From the NCBI RefSeq assembly GCF_001244735.1, contig NZ_LN868937.1, forward strand, positions 2,714,785 through 2,778,784: a stretch of DNA of 64,000 nucleotides, in the 5' to 3' direction. The DNA is from Bacillus andreraoultii (GTDB lineage Bacteria; Bacillota; Bacilli; Bacillales; Caldibacillaceae). Within the stretch, counting starts at the first letter, position 1; every line of letters starts with the position of its first letter. The notes beneath the pieces were generated by a model. That model ran no database searches and was not told the DNA's origin. It saw nothing but the letters and a program-made list of their open reading frames with translations. The translations under genes and the position numbers were made by a program. Positions 44,072-52,550 of this stretch are shown piece after piece.

Positions 44072-44806
44072 TTACATTGCTGTGATCCCGCCATCAACGA
44101 CAAATTCTGCACCTGTTGAATAACTTGATTCATCAGAAGCTAAGAAAAGAACGAGATTTGTTACTTCTTCAGGTTGTGCCACTCGTTTTAATGGAATATG
44201 TTTAGAGAATTCTTCCACGGCTGCTTTTGTATCTTCTTGAACAACCATAGGAGTTGCAATTACGCCTGGATGCACAGAGTTTACACGAATACCATAATGT
44301 GTACATTCCATAGCCGCTGCTTTTGTCATCCCACGAACAGCAAATTTTGTATCTGTATAGCCAATTGCTCCACCAACAAGACCATTGATAGAAGAAACAT
44401 TCACAATGGAACCGCCACCAGCTTTTTGCATCGATGGAATCACGTTCTTCATACCAAGAAATACAGAAACTTGGTTAATGTCTACAATCCGACGATAATC
44501 TTCTTCCGTCGTTTCTAAAATTAATTTTGCCATCGTAATTCCAGCATTATTGACTAGTATATTTACAGGTCCGAATGCTTCTTCTGCTTTTCGGACAACT
44601 GTTGCCCAATCTTCTGCACGAGCAACATCTTGTTTAACAAATACGGCATTTTCTCCTAGTTCATTGGCTAATGCTATACCCTTATCTTCATTCAAATCTG
44701 TCATCACAACTTTTGCACCTTCTGCAACAAAACGACGAGCATGTGCTTCCCCCATACCTTGAGCAGCACCTGTAATAATTGCAACTTTACCTTCTAATCG
44801 AGCCAT
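44072..44806 (-). CDS. SDR family oxidoreductase (hydroxysteroid dehydrogenase-like)
   Basis: A 244-residue SDR: MARLEGKVAIITGAAQGMGEAHARRFVAEGAKVVMTD, NNAGIT, NVSSINGLVG, YTDTKFAVRG (Tyr-Lys) and the end GAEFVVDGGITAM. GMGEAHARRFVAEGAKVV and the whole pattern resemble bacterial 3-alpha-(20-beta)-hydroxysteroid dehydrogenases. YTDTKFA replaces the usual YSASK. AAGGAGG precedes two adjacent ATGs (44809, 44806). The frame is open to 44920 but without a better start. It likely belongs to the CoA-ester degradation cluster downstream. Confidence 0.9.
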   Translation of the reverse strand: MARLEGKVAIITGAAQGMGEAHARRFVAEGAKVVMTDLNEDKGIALANELGENAVFVKQDVARAEDWATVVRKAEEAFGPVNILVNNAGITMAKLILETTEEDYRRIVDINQVSVFLGMKNVIPSMQKAGGGSIVNVSSINGLVGGAIGYTDTKFAVRGMTKAAAMECTHYGIRVNSVHPGVIATPMVVQEDTKAAVEEFSKHIPLKRVAQPEEVTNLVLFLASDESSYSTGAEFVVDGGITAM

Positions 44807-45062
44807 CATTAATTCCTCCTTATATGAAGTGCGATTTTTTAACCCTGTTGTTTTGATCGTCATTCGGTATCGGGTTACTACAATTAAACAATAGATTAAG
44901 ATACACTCTATTACTTTCATTAAAAAAATTATAAAGTAAATCGTTTACATATAACGATTATAATTTAGTTCTATATATATGTAAATAGTAATTTGTGAAT
45001 CTTTTAACTTTTGTTCTACTCAATTATTTCGTTAATGATGAAAATGTACTTCTTCTACTCTC

Positions 45063-45458
45063 TCAAGAAAATTTAAGCTCCCCAGCTTTTACTTCTTCTC
45101 GACCTTGAATGACCAATTGTTTTTCTAGAAAAGTACCACGTGGAAATATAAATGTCCATGGCATACTACAATGCGCTCCAATCACTAACCGTTTTATGGT
45201 GAAAATACAACTTGCCATCTCATTTCCTTCCTCTATATAGGCTACTTGTTGATTCATAAACGTTATTTTTTCACTTGTTCGGTTATGGATAAGTGCAGTA
45301 ATGAGAAGTTCACCTTTATGATTAACGGCTCTCCAAATCGGTACAGCCACCAAACGCTCGACCTCGTTAACTGTACGATTAAATTTTTCCTGAATCATTT
45401 CACAATCAGCTGGAGAAAGTGTCGACTCCCAGGTGGGATCAAGTATCAATTTTTGCAT
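45063..45458 (-). CDS. SLAP domain-containing protein
   Basis: A 131-residue protein fitting the SLAP (surface-layer associated) domain of Bacilli: LILDPTWESTLSPADCEMIQEKF, then ITALIHNRTSEKITFMNQQVAYIEEGNEMASCIFTI and PWTFIFPRGTF. No signal peptide is present, so cytoplasmic location is likely despite the name. The start ATG 45458 overlaps the end region of the upstream GNAT gene within two bases, which supports this start over the upstream ATG. Confidence 0.82.
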   Translation of the reverse strand: MQKLILDPTWESTLSPADCEMIQEKFNRTVNEVERLVAVPIWRAVNHKGELLITALIHNRTSEKITFMNQQVAYIEEGNEMASCIFTIKRLVIGAHCSMPWTFIFPRGTFLEKQLVIQGREEVKAGELKFS

Positions 45459-45459
45459 A

Positions 45460-46198
45460 TCAATCATCCTTCCTACATTGGTTCGATGCGCAATCAATTC
45501 GATAAATCCCCTTTACATTTCGAAGTGTGCATCCGTTTTTCTCGAAAATTTTTATCATATATTGATTATTGACATCCGTGCTACCGACATACGTTTGAGC
45601 GTTCAATCCCTTCATCAACTTCAAAGCATGGTTATGAATGCTCGCACCAATCCCTTTCCCTCGCCACTCCGGAACTAAACCGAAATAAAATAGTCGCCCT
45701 TCTCCACTCGTGCCTTTCTCCAGATGTGGAATCGCAATCCCAACAATTTCTCCTTCATAGGCAAAATAAAAAACAGTGATTACGCCAATTCACACCTAGT
45801 TCTCTTTTTAATGAATCCATCACCGTTTCAATTGATTGCGGGATATTTTGATTAAAAGACCCAGACCGACATTGCTCATAAAGACGTGCAAACGCATCAT
45901 CACTTAGTAGCTGTTCTGAAAGCGCGTGTGGGCGGAATCTAGAATCTGTATCGGCTATCCCATTCAGTGTCCGGAAATATTCAACAATACTGGAGATTTT
46001 TCGAAGTCCATTGTTCAATAGAACGTCTTCATACTTTTCCTCCATTAATATCGATAAATAGCCGCTACCTTCCGTTTTCCATTCATTGAAAAGCCGTTTA
46101 AACCCATTGATGTAATCATCATCGGAAACGTGTGCATAGATGATTTGATCGACAAGCCAAAACTCTTTTTTATTTTTTATCATATTGTATAATTCCAC
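45460..46198 (-). CDS. GNAT acetyltransferase interrupted by a homopolymer frameshift
   Basis: GTG 46198 behind AAGGAGAGG opens a frame ending ELGVNWRNHCFLFCL at 45755. The adjacent frame continues FYFAYEGEIVGIAIPHLEKGTSGEGRLFYFGLVPEWRGKGIGASIHNHALKLM and IFEKNGCTLRNV, a standard GNAT domain with the acetyl-CoA loop WRGKGIGA. It stops at 45460. Removing one T from the T6 run near 45775-45780 joins them. The next gene (SLAP) starts two bases later, so the full gene was once translated to that point. It may be inactive or wrongly sequenced. Confidence 0.72.
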
Positions 46199-46351
46199 TA
46201 TTTTCCTCTCCTTGAATTTCCTTACTACTTTCATTATAACGTAATAATGTCGAAACATTTTTCATAAAGAAAAAATCAAAATTCCCCCCCATTATTATGT
46301 CACATCCGATATAGTAAAAGTAGAAAATGAAACGAAGGACGGTGTATTAAA

Positions 46352-46993
46352 ATGAATGTCAATGATTACCTTTTGGAAAAATTCCCATCCTTACAATTGG
46401 TTTCTAGTATTTATCATCAGTGGGAGATCGGAATCCATTTTACTCTTGGTGAAAATATTTATCAGTTCAAGGAAAATGGAGAGTTGAATCTTGACCGCTT
46501 TCAACTTATCTATGAGCAAACTTCCACCATTTTTCATGAGCTTTTCGACGACAAAGACGAATTATTTCTTGTTGCGAATATTTATAAGGTTACAACTCAA
46601 GAAAAACTGGCGAAAAGGCTGAAAATCTACCATCCATTCCTTAAAAATAAAAAAGATGTATATCGAATACGTGTAAAGACATTTCCTTATCCGTTCGAGC
46701 ATGACGAAGATGAAAAATACGGGATGCAACAATTTTCCCTGCAATGCAAGTGTGGAGATCTAAAGGTACAGAAGTTACTTAAAGCCACTTGCCACGAAGA
46801 TTTCCCATTGAAGCCAAAGTTTGGAAAGTACATCAATGATTATCCCGATGTCTTCTTCGTCAATAGGACAAAAGATCTTGTATTTTTTATTTATGATGAC
46901 CGCGGGTGTGAAGTCGTTGCTCTTGATGGAAAACAATTACTTCCGCTAGTTGAAAAATTTGGTGCTTGGGTAGAAGGAAAAAAAGGGATTTAG
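46352..46993 (+). CDS. DUF3885 domain protein
   Basis: A 213-residue soluble protein. It ends in the DUF3885 core INDYPDVFFVNRTKDLVFFIYDDRGCEVVALDGKQLLPLVEKFGAWV. The family is common in Bacilli and its function is unknown; some members are near toxin or immunity genes. GAAGGACGG lies upstream of ATG 46352. The next gene follows after 13 bases. Confidence 0.85.
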   Translation: MNVNDYLLEKFPSLQLVSSIYHQWEIGIHFTLGENIYQFKENGELNLDRFQLIYEQTSTIFHELFDDKDELFLVANIYKVTTQEKLAKRLKIYHPFLKNKKDVYRIRVKTFPYPFEHDEDEKYGMQQFSLQCKCGDLKVQKLLKATCHEDFPLKPKFGKYINDYPDVFFVNRTKDLVFFIYDDRGCEVVALDGKQLLPLVEKFGAWVEGKKGI

Positions 46994-47006
46994 GAGGTTT
47001 GTCCGC

Positions 47007-47573
47007 ATGGGTAAAAAGATGATTATTGCTGCAATTTGTTTCGTTGTGTTGGTAATCATCTGTATCTGGGTTTTGCGACCAACGAGTCCTGTGAATTTTA
47101 CAGTACCTCAGCCATCTTTAGAAAAAACAGTCTGTGATAAAGTTTCCGCGGAAATTGGCGATTGCAAAAGAATTCTCCTTTTTGACCGTGACTCAAATTT
47201 AGTTTTTGTAGAAGCGAGTGAGGGAATCGTCCCTGTACGGACGAACGAATCATTTACAAAGGTTCAGAACATCATCTTTCCAATCATGGATTTTGCTGAA
47301 TTCAAAGAGGAGCATTCGGATAGAGGACCCATTGATTGGCGTGTTGCAACAGATATTGATGGAAAGTCCTCATTCATTTACGGATTTGCTGAAGACGAAG
47401 CAAAAACAATTGTCATCAATAGGGAAGGAAAGATTCAACCAAACAAGTTTTACATCCGTGATCACTTATCGGTTTGGTATGTACTAATCGATAAACCTGA
47501 AATCACATTGCCACTTGATGTCTCGGTTTATGATAATAATGGACAAAAAATCGATGCCGGATTTGAGGAATAA
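47007..47573 (+). CDS. Membrane-anchored hypothetical protein
   Basis: A 188-residue protein with one N-terminal membrane helix (MIIAAICFVVLVIICIWVL) and a 160-residue extracellular domain. That domain has two cysteines (TVCDKVSAEIGDCKRI) that could form a disulfide. The rest is beta-rich with no motif I recognise. TTAGGAGG precedes ATG 47007, and the gene follows the DUF3885 gene closely, so they are likely one operon. Confidence 0.75.
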   Translation: MGKKMIIAAICFVVLVIICIWVLRPTSPVNFTVPQPSLEKTVCDKVSAEIGDCKRILLFDRDSNLVFVEASEGIVPVRTNESFTKVQNIIFPIMDFAEFKEEHSDRGPIDWRVATDIDGKSSFIYGFAEDEAKTIVINREGKIQPNKFYIRDHLSVWYVLIDKPEITLPLDVSVYDNNGQKIDAGFEE

Positions 47574-47667
47574 ATAGGCGTTCGTGTATAAATTCGCTGT
47601 CCCATCAAACACTATTCAAAGGGAATGACAGAGAATTGTACAACTACTTTTTTGGAGCTGATTTAAT

Positions 47668-47859
47668 ATGGGTGCAATTGAAAGAAATGGCTATCGTTTT
47701 GAGCCGGAATATAGTGTGATTGAACAGAATGGTGCTATCCACGTTTATCATAAAGGAGCGTTTATCGAGGAATTAACATTCAACTTTACAGGTGACTCCC
47801 CAAACCTTGGTAAAATTGAGGAATTAGTTGAAGATTACTGCGAAAAAAAAGGAATATAA
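47668..47859 (+). CDS. YbxH family (DUF5370) small protein
   Basis: A 63-residue protein matching B. subtilis YbxH: MGAIERNGYRFEPEYSVIEQNGAIHVYHKGAFIEELTF and a C-terminal IEELVEDYCEKKGI. The function is unknown. TTTGGAG precedes ATG 47668. The stop codon overlaps the start of repeat R1 copy B. Confidence 0.85.
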   Translation: MGAIERNGYRFEPEYSVIEQNGAIHVYHKGAFIEELTFNFTGDSPNLGKIEELVEDYCEKKGI

Positions 47860-47987
47860 AGAAAACTCAGGACGTTCAATCCTCCAGGCGAAACGAGAGG
47901 AAAGAAAGTTTCGCTTTGATGCAGTGCCGCTAGTCCTTGTGTGCTAATGCGAATAGGAAAAAATTTATTCTTTCCTATTCGCTAAAA
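47858..47987 (+). repeat. Dispersed repeat family R1, copy B
   Basis: Begins AAAGAAAACTCAGG at the ybxH-like stop codon, has CCTCCAGGCGAAACGAGAGG, TTTCGCTTTGATGCAGTGCC and GCTAGTCCTTGTGTGCTAAT, and ends TTTCCTATTCGCTAAAA. Same orientation as the other copies. Confidence 0.8.
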
Positions 47988-48048
47988 TAACTAGCAACCA
48001 AAAGGGCAGCCCCCAATCAAAGGAGAATGCCCTTCTCAATTCATCAAT

Positions 48049-48681
48049 CTATGCTTTAGTTGACAAAGTTTTCGAATCTAAATAAGCAACAAGTACGTAT
48101 CGTTCCGGTGCACTGCCAATAAAATTAAATGGATAACAAGTTGTCACAGTCAATGTTGCTTTCGGTTTCGGAACAATTACCGTCCGATCATCTTCATCAA
48201 CAATACGTACTTTCGAAACTTTATATTTAAATTCACCGGCTGATGTGCGAACAATTAACCAATCGCCAACGCCCACTTCACCTAGTTTTCGAAAAACGGT
48301 ATCCCGGTGTCCGGAAAGAACAGAATTATCCTTTTCTCCAGGTAAAACACTATCCGCGAAATGCCCGACTCCTTTTTCTAGTTCATTTTCATCGGTTCCG
48401 TGAAAAATTGGCAGTGTTGCATCCAGTTTAGGAATATACAACTCCCCTATCTCTTCACCTATTTTAGGACGAACGGGATACAGCTCTTTTTCGGTCGGTT
48501 TCTCTTTTTCACTAGCTTCTACCTTATTTACTGGTTCTTCTGGGTGGGGCATATGTTTTACAGCAAAATACCCTTTGGCAAATTGATAAACATTGCTTGT
48601 AACAAACCATGCACCAAAACCAATTAAAAAGACAGATATAAATAAAATAACTTGTTTTTTCTTATTTCTAGAGGATCGCAC
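48049..48681 (-). CDS. srtD: Class D sortase
   Basis: A 210-residue membrane-anchored transpeptidase that links LPXTA-type proteins to peptidoglycan. One N-terminal helix (VILFISVFLIGFGAWFVTS) is followed by the sortase barrel with catalytic His in LSGHRDTVFR, Cys in TLTVTTCYPF and Arg in SAPERYVLVAY. The start GTG 48681 is one base past the stop of the substrate gene, whose last codons supply AAGGAG, so the pair is translationally coupled. Dedicated substrate-sortase pairing is inferred. Confidence 0.95.
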   Translation of the reverse strand: MRSSRNKKKQVILFISVFLIGFGAWFVTSNVYQFAKGYFAVKHMPHPEEPVNKVEASEKEKPTEKELYPVRPKIGEEIGELYIPKLDATLPIFHGTDENELEKGVGHFADSVLPGEKDNSVLSGHRDTVFRKLGEVGVGDWLIVRTSAGEFKYKVSKVRIVDEDDRTVIVPKPKATLTVTTCYPFNFIGSAPERYVLVAYLDSKTLSTKA

Positions 48682-48682
48682 G

Positions 48683-50056
48683 TTAGATGCTCCTTACCTT
48701 ACGAAACATAAGAATTCCAGCCATTAAAACAAATACACCCATTAAAGCATTTGGAATAGAAGCTGTTGCTGTCTTTGGCAGTTTTGCACCTTTCACCGTT
48801 TTCTGTTCAGCTTTCTTTTTCGTAGCTACAACCTTTACTTTATTTGCTTCATTTTTTGCCATTTCTACCGTAGCGATTAAATTGTTACCTAACTCATTCA
48901 CTGTATCTGAATCAACCATTTCACCAGTAATAATCAAATCTGCTAAAAATTCCCCTTGTAAATTGTAAAGAGCGATTTTTAAATTCGTATTTTTCAACTC
49001 ATCCAATTTTAATAGTTCAACGAATGAAATCGGCGTTTCTGTTCCACCTTTAACGAGACTGTACTCTGCTTTTAATTGGAAAATGGAAAGTAATTCATCC
49101 CAGATTGCCGCTAATTCTCCTAATTGTTGTGGTGATAATTCTGTAGCCACTTCGAAATCAGTGAAATTTTCCATTCGTTTTGCTAATTGTTCAAGTCGTT
49201 GTATTGTTTCCGGTTTTGCCAAATCATTTTCTATTGACATGAAATGGTTTTTTAACCGTTCCACTTCAGCATCTGTTAAATCAAATTCCCCTTGAAAGCT
49301 TTTCACAAGCTCCATGACAAACTCTTCGTCCATTAACAAAAGTTCAAACGCATAAGTCGATTCAAGATCATCAATAAAAATATAATTATTGATATCGTCT
49401 CCGCTTAATTTAAGTAACTGTAATAAATCATCCTGACTAATGCCATATTCATCAGTAAAATAATCTAAATTACTTAGGTCTGCTTTAATAACAGGGCCAA
49501 AAAACTCTTTCAATTCTTCAATTGTAGCGAACTCTTCCAATGTCATTTCATAGTCTACCAGTAATTTTTCTATTTCTTTTTGCGAAACATCCATCCCTCT
49601 TGTTTCACTAATTTCTTTTAAGTAGATTGCTAAATTTTTGTCAAAATCCGGGTCACGTTCAAATGTATAAACAGATAATGCTTGAAAAAGTGTATCGACA
49701 AAAATATAATCGTTTATCTCCTCACCATGCTCAGCCAAAATAGCTTTTAAACTTTTTTGGTTAAGATTGTACACTTCATAAATTTCATTCAAATTACTAA
49801 GATTTGATTTAATAACTTCCCCTAAATAGTCTTTCAATTCTGGTACAGAGGTAAAATCTTTCAAACTCATTTCATCATAAGCTAATGCTTCTTCAACATG
49901 ACTTTTCGTAACCGTAAAGCCTCTTACTTTACTAATTTCTATTAAATACTTATTCAAATCCGTATCAAACTTACTCGCCTTTGCTGCCAGCGATAATTGT
50001 GGAAAAAGACCGATTAATAAAATAACCGATAGAAAAATGGCTCCCAATTTTTTCAT
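48683..50056 (-). CDS. Processed acidic surface protein with LPXTA sorting signal
   Basis: A 457-residue secreted protein. Signal peptide (KLGAIFLSVILLIGLFPQLSLAA), then two homologous acidic repeats of about 110 residues (DLNKYLIEISKVRGFTV.. and NLAIYLKEISETRGMDV..). An acidic helical region, a Lys-rich linker and the sorting signal LPKTATA follow, then a hydrophobic helix and RKVRSI tail. LPXTA is the class D sortase motif, and the sortase gene follows directly. The architecture fits the Bacillales processed acidic surface protein family. AAAAGGGAG precedes ATG 50056. Confidence 0.93.
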   Translation of the reverse strand: MKKLGAIFLSVILLIGLFPQLSLAAKASKFDTDLNKYLIEISKVRGFTVTKSHVEEALAYDEMSLKDFTSVPELKDYLGEVIKSNLSNLNEIYEVYNLNQKSLKAILAEHGEEINDYIFVDTLFQALSVYTFERDPDFDKNLAIYLKEISETRGMDVSQKEIEKLLVDYEMTLEEFATIEELKEFFGPVIKADLSNLDYFTDEYGISQDDLLQLLKLSGDDINNYIFIDDLESTYAFELLLMDEEFVMELVKSFQGEFDLTDAEVERLKNHFMSIENDLAKPETIQRLEQLAKRMENFTDFEVATELSPQQLGELAAIWDELLSIFQLKAEYSLVKGGTETPISFVELLKLDELKNTNLKIALYNLQGEFLADLIITGEMVDSDTVNELGNNLIATVEMAKNEANKVKVVATKKKAEQKTVKGAKLPKTATASIPNALMGVFVLMAGILMFRKVRSI

Positions 50057-50321
50057 GTAGTTTTCTCCCTTTTCAATATATTTTTCATATTCTTTAAGAT
50101 TATAATTTATCTTCCACTATAAAACAATAGGGAAATATTGCTTTATTTGCCGAAATGTAAGCACTTTATAGATTATGGGAGTAAGACGTTTTTACTAGTG
50201 TTAACGGGATGAACATGCGAGAAAATCGTTTTCGTTTAAGTAGATTTCATCGGTAATAACATGTTAAATCTTTCTATAACTCATCTGCGTAACCATTCCA
50301 GCCGTTTCTACTATTCAACGG

Positions 50322-50435
50322 AACCCTTCTAGATGACCTTTTCTTCCTTTTTCTCCACGATTTGGGCGTCTACAACCCTTCTAGATGACCGTTTCCCTCT
50401 TTTTCATCTCAAGTTGGGCGTCTAGAACTGATCGA
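50322..50435. repeat. Tandem 52-bp units, GAACCCTTCTAGATGACC type
   Basis: Two close copies of AACCCTTCTAGATGACC start at 50322 and 50374, each followed by a TTTTC-rich block and TTGGGCGTCTA. A weaker third unit (AACTGATCGACTTGAC) starts at 50426. Steps are 52 bp. The rest of the 50057-50684 spacer holds CTATTCAACGG-like fragments and no gene. Confidence 0.85.
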
Positions 50436-50684
50436 CTTGACTATTCCACCCTTTTCTACTGTTCAAAGGTCATTTTAACCATCTGGACAATCGTTCACGC
50501 CCGCTTCACCCTTACAACGGACATCGCTATTTTTTCACATGCGAGTACACTTATATTACCCCACCCAAAATAGGGTGTAAAAAAATTCTAGAAGATTTTT
50601 TTACCTATTCCGTAACTTTCCTACATAATTTCCATATTTCTGACGATACTATAGAGAACTTATCTAAACGAAGGAGTGTTATAA

Positions 50685-50939
50685 ATGGAACAGTCGCTTC
50701 TCTATGTTCGAGAAATTATTTCTGCCCACACAGAAAGTAGTCCTTTGGGAAAAAGTTTATATGAAAAGCTTGCAAATAAAAGCTATCATACCGAGGAAGC
50801 TTTTATTCGAGATTTATCAGAGGATGAAAGTGAATATCTAAATCAAGTATTAAAAGAAGCTATTGATTATTCTAAACAATCACAAGACGATGAACGGGCA
50901 AATCAGCTAAATGATGTGTATGAAATGTTATTTGTTTAG
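50685..50939 (+). CDS. Small conserved hypothetical protein
   Basis: An 84-residue acidic, helical protein (MEQSLLYVREIISAHTESSPLGKSLYEKL..) without membrane segments. CGAAGGAG eight bases before ATG 50685 is an excellent ribosome-binding site. I do not recognise the family with confidence; the size and composition resemble small Bacillus sporulation or stress proteins. Confidence 0.75.
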   Translation: MEQSLLYVREIISAHTESSPLGKSLYEKLANKSYHTEEAFIRDLSEDESEYLNQVLKEAIDYSKQSQDDERANQLNDVYEMLFV

Positions 50940-51050
50940 CTGAAATCCCCAGAACCTCTCCACTATTCATAGTCGAGGATAAATACAAAAGACGTATAGA
51001 TCATCAATAGAACTTTCCCTATATATGGAAAACCACGCTATAAATAAACA

Positions 51051-51075
51051 CCCCCTGGTTCAATCATCCAGGGGG
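51051..51075 (-). terminator. Terminator of the hydrolase gene
   Basis: CCCCCTGG pairs perfectly with CCAGGGGG across a 9-nt loop. On the minus strand TGTTTATTTAT follows. It lies 50 bases past the stop of the hydrolase gene and may serve both strands. Confidence 0.8.
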
Positions 51076-51124
51076 AATGTCATTTACTTAAACCACAAGA
51101 TTTTGTGTTACTTAAAACAATCTA

Positions 51125-52090
51125 TCATTCGATATACTTCCCAACAAAATTCCAAACAGTGTGCCAATATTTTTCTGGGTCTACTTTTACAGCATCACCG
51201 TGACCTGCTCCTGGGATGACAAGTTTTTCTTTCTCTACATTTGCCGCCTCATATACTTCATCTAACATTTCATACGGGACAAATGTATCCTCCTCACCAT
51301 GAATAAATAACATCGGCACTTTACTTTTCGCTACTTGTTTGACACTAGAAGCTTCGTATAAATCGTAGCCAGCACGTATTTTTGTTACCGTATTTGCCGC
51401 ATGCATGACTGGAAACTCTGGTAACCCAAATAAATCATCCAGTTGATATACAAAAACATCACTCACCGAACTATACCCACAATCTTCAACAATGGCTTTC
51501 ACGTTCGTTGGTAGTTCTTCACCAGATGCCATCATTACGGTTGCCCCACCCATTGATACACCGAACAACACAATTTCAGCATTCGAATCCATTTTTACCA
51601 CCTTAGCAATCCAATCGAGAAGATCAAGTCGGTCATGCCATCCCATACCAATATAGTCGCCTCCACTTTTCCCATGACCACGTAGATCTGGTGCAAGTAC
51701 GTTGTATCCTTGTTCATAAAAATTTCGAACCCACCGCGTCATGCTAGAAGCACTGCTCGTGTACCCATGTACAACAATCGCCCACTTATGACCTGCATGC
51801 ACATTTTCAAAAATATCTCCATGTAATTGGTATTTTTTCTTATCACTAGAAACCATTGAAAGAGACGTAGGTGGATGCTTCTTATTAAATTCATTGTCGG
51901 CCACTTTCGCTGTATCTTCTACATCCGCCATAACCGCTACACTTTCCTCCAAATGAGGATTTCCTTTTAAAAATTCTTTCTCATTCTTTGCATTAAGTGC
52001 ATAGTTGTAAAAATAATTCCCTACCGCCCCATAACTAATGATGAATAGTGCAATAACAATTGAAGGAATAATGACTATTTTCCTCTTCAT
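51125..52090 (-). CDS. Membrane-anchored alpha/beta hydrolase
   Basis: A 321-residue serine hydrolase: N-terminal helix (IVIIPSIVIALFIISYGAVG), oxyanion region VVHGYTSSASSMTRW, nucleophile elbow GVSMGGA, Asp in IHGEEDTFVPYEM and His in GAGHGDAV. B. subtilis YqkD-like proteins share this plan, with the catalytic domain outside the membrane. GGAAGGGG sets ATG 52090; the frame is open to 52117. The substrate is unknown. Confidence 0.9.
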   Translation of the reverse strand: MKRKIVIIPSIVIALFIISYGAVGNYFYNYALNAKNEKEFLKGNPHLEESVAVMADVEDTAKVADNEFNKKHPPTSLSMVSSDKKKYQLHGDIFENVHAGHKWAIVVHGYTSSASSMTRWVRNFYEQGYNVLAPDLRGHGKSGGDYIGMGWHDRLDLLDWIAKVVKMDSNAEIVLFGVSMGGATVMMASGEELPTNVKAIVEDCGYSSVSDVFVYQLDDLFGLPEFPVMHAANTVTKIRAGYDLYEASSVKQVAKSKVPMLFIHGEEDTFVPYEMLDEVYEAANVEKEKLVIPGAGHGDAVKVDPEKYWHTVWNFVGKYIE

Positions 52091-52334
52091 TGATTTTCCC
52101 CTTCCCTCTACCCACACAAATAAAGCATTCGCATTTAAAGGCCTTAGTTATCATTACGCATAGTTGTTGCTAGCAAGAACCGGACGTCCATAACGAATTA
52201 CGTTCTTCTTCTTTTAGAATAACTGTATTTTTTTCATCATACCTTATTTCTAACGAAGCCTATTAGGAAAAAACAGAGGGGGGCATCTAGAAATCAATCA
52301 TGCGACATTCAAGACAGCCTCCTTGCTTTGCGCT

Positions 52335-52434
52335 AAAGAAAACTCAGGCTCCGAGCCTTCAGGCAACCATGCACCTGTACTTAAGCGCCCAAGGAAAGTA
52401 GAAATTGGAAGATATATTTTCCTATTTGCTAAAA
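52335..52434 (+). repeat. Dispersed repeat family R1, copy C
   Basis: Begins AAAGAAAACTCAGG, contains CCGAGCCTTCAGGC and TTAAGCGCCCAAGGAAAGTAG, and ends TTTTCCTATTTGCTAAAA. It is shorter than the other copies, lacking the central hairpin. A terminator abuts its end. Confidence 0.72.
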
Positions 52435-52463
52435 AAACTCGCCAACACCCAGCGAGTTTTTTT
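52435..52463. terminator. Bidirectional terminator after the reductase gene
   Basis: AAAACTCGC pairs with GCGAGTTTT across an 8- to 9-nt loop, with T-runs on both strands. It lies about 90 bases past the stop of the reductase gene. Confidence 0.85.
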
Positions 52464-52550
52464 ATATAATCATGATGTCAGTTCAAATATTCCAACGTCT
52501 TACTACAAATATACACATCAACAATCAATAGGCTCTTTTCAACCCTCTGC

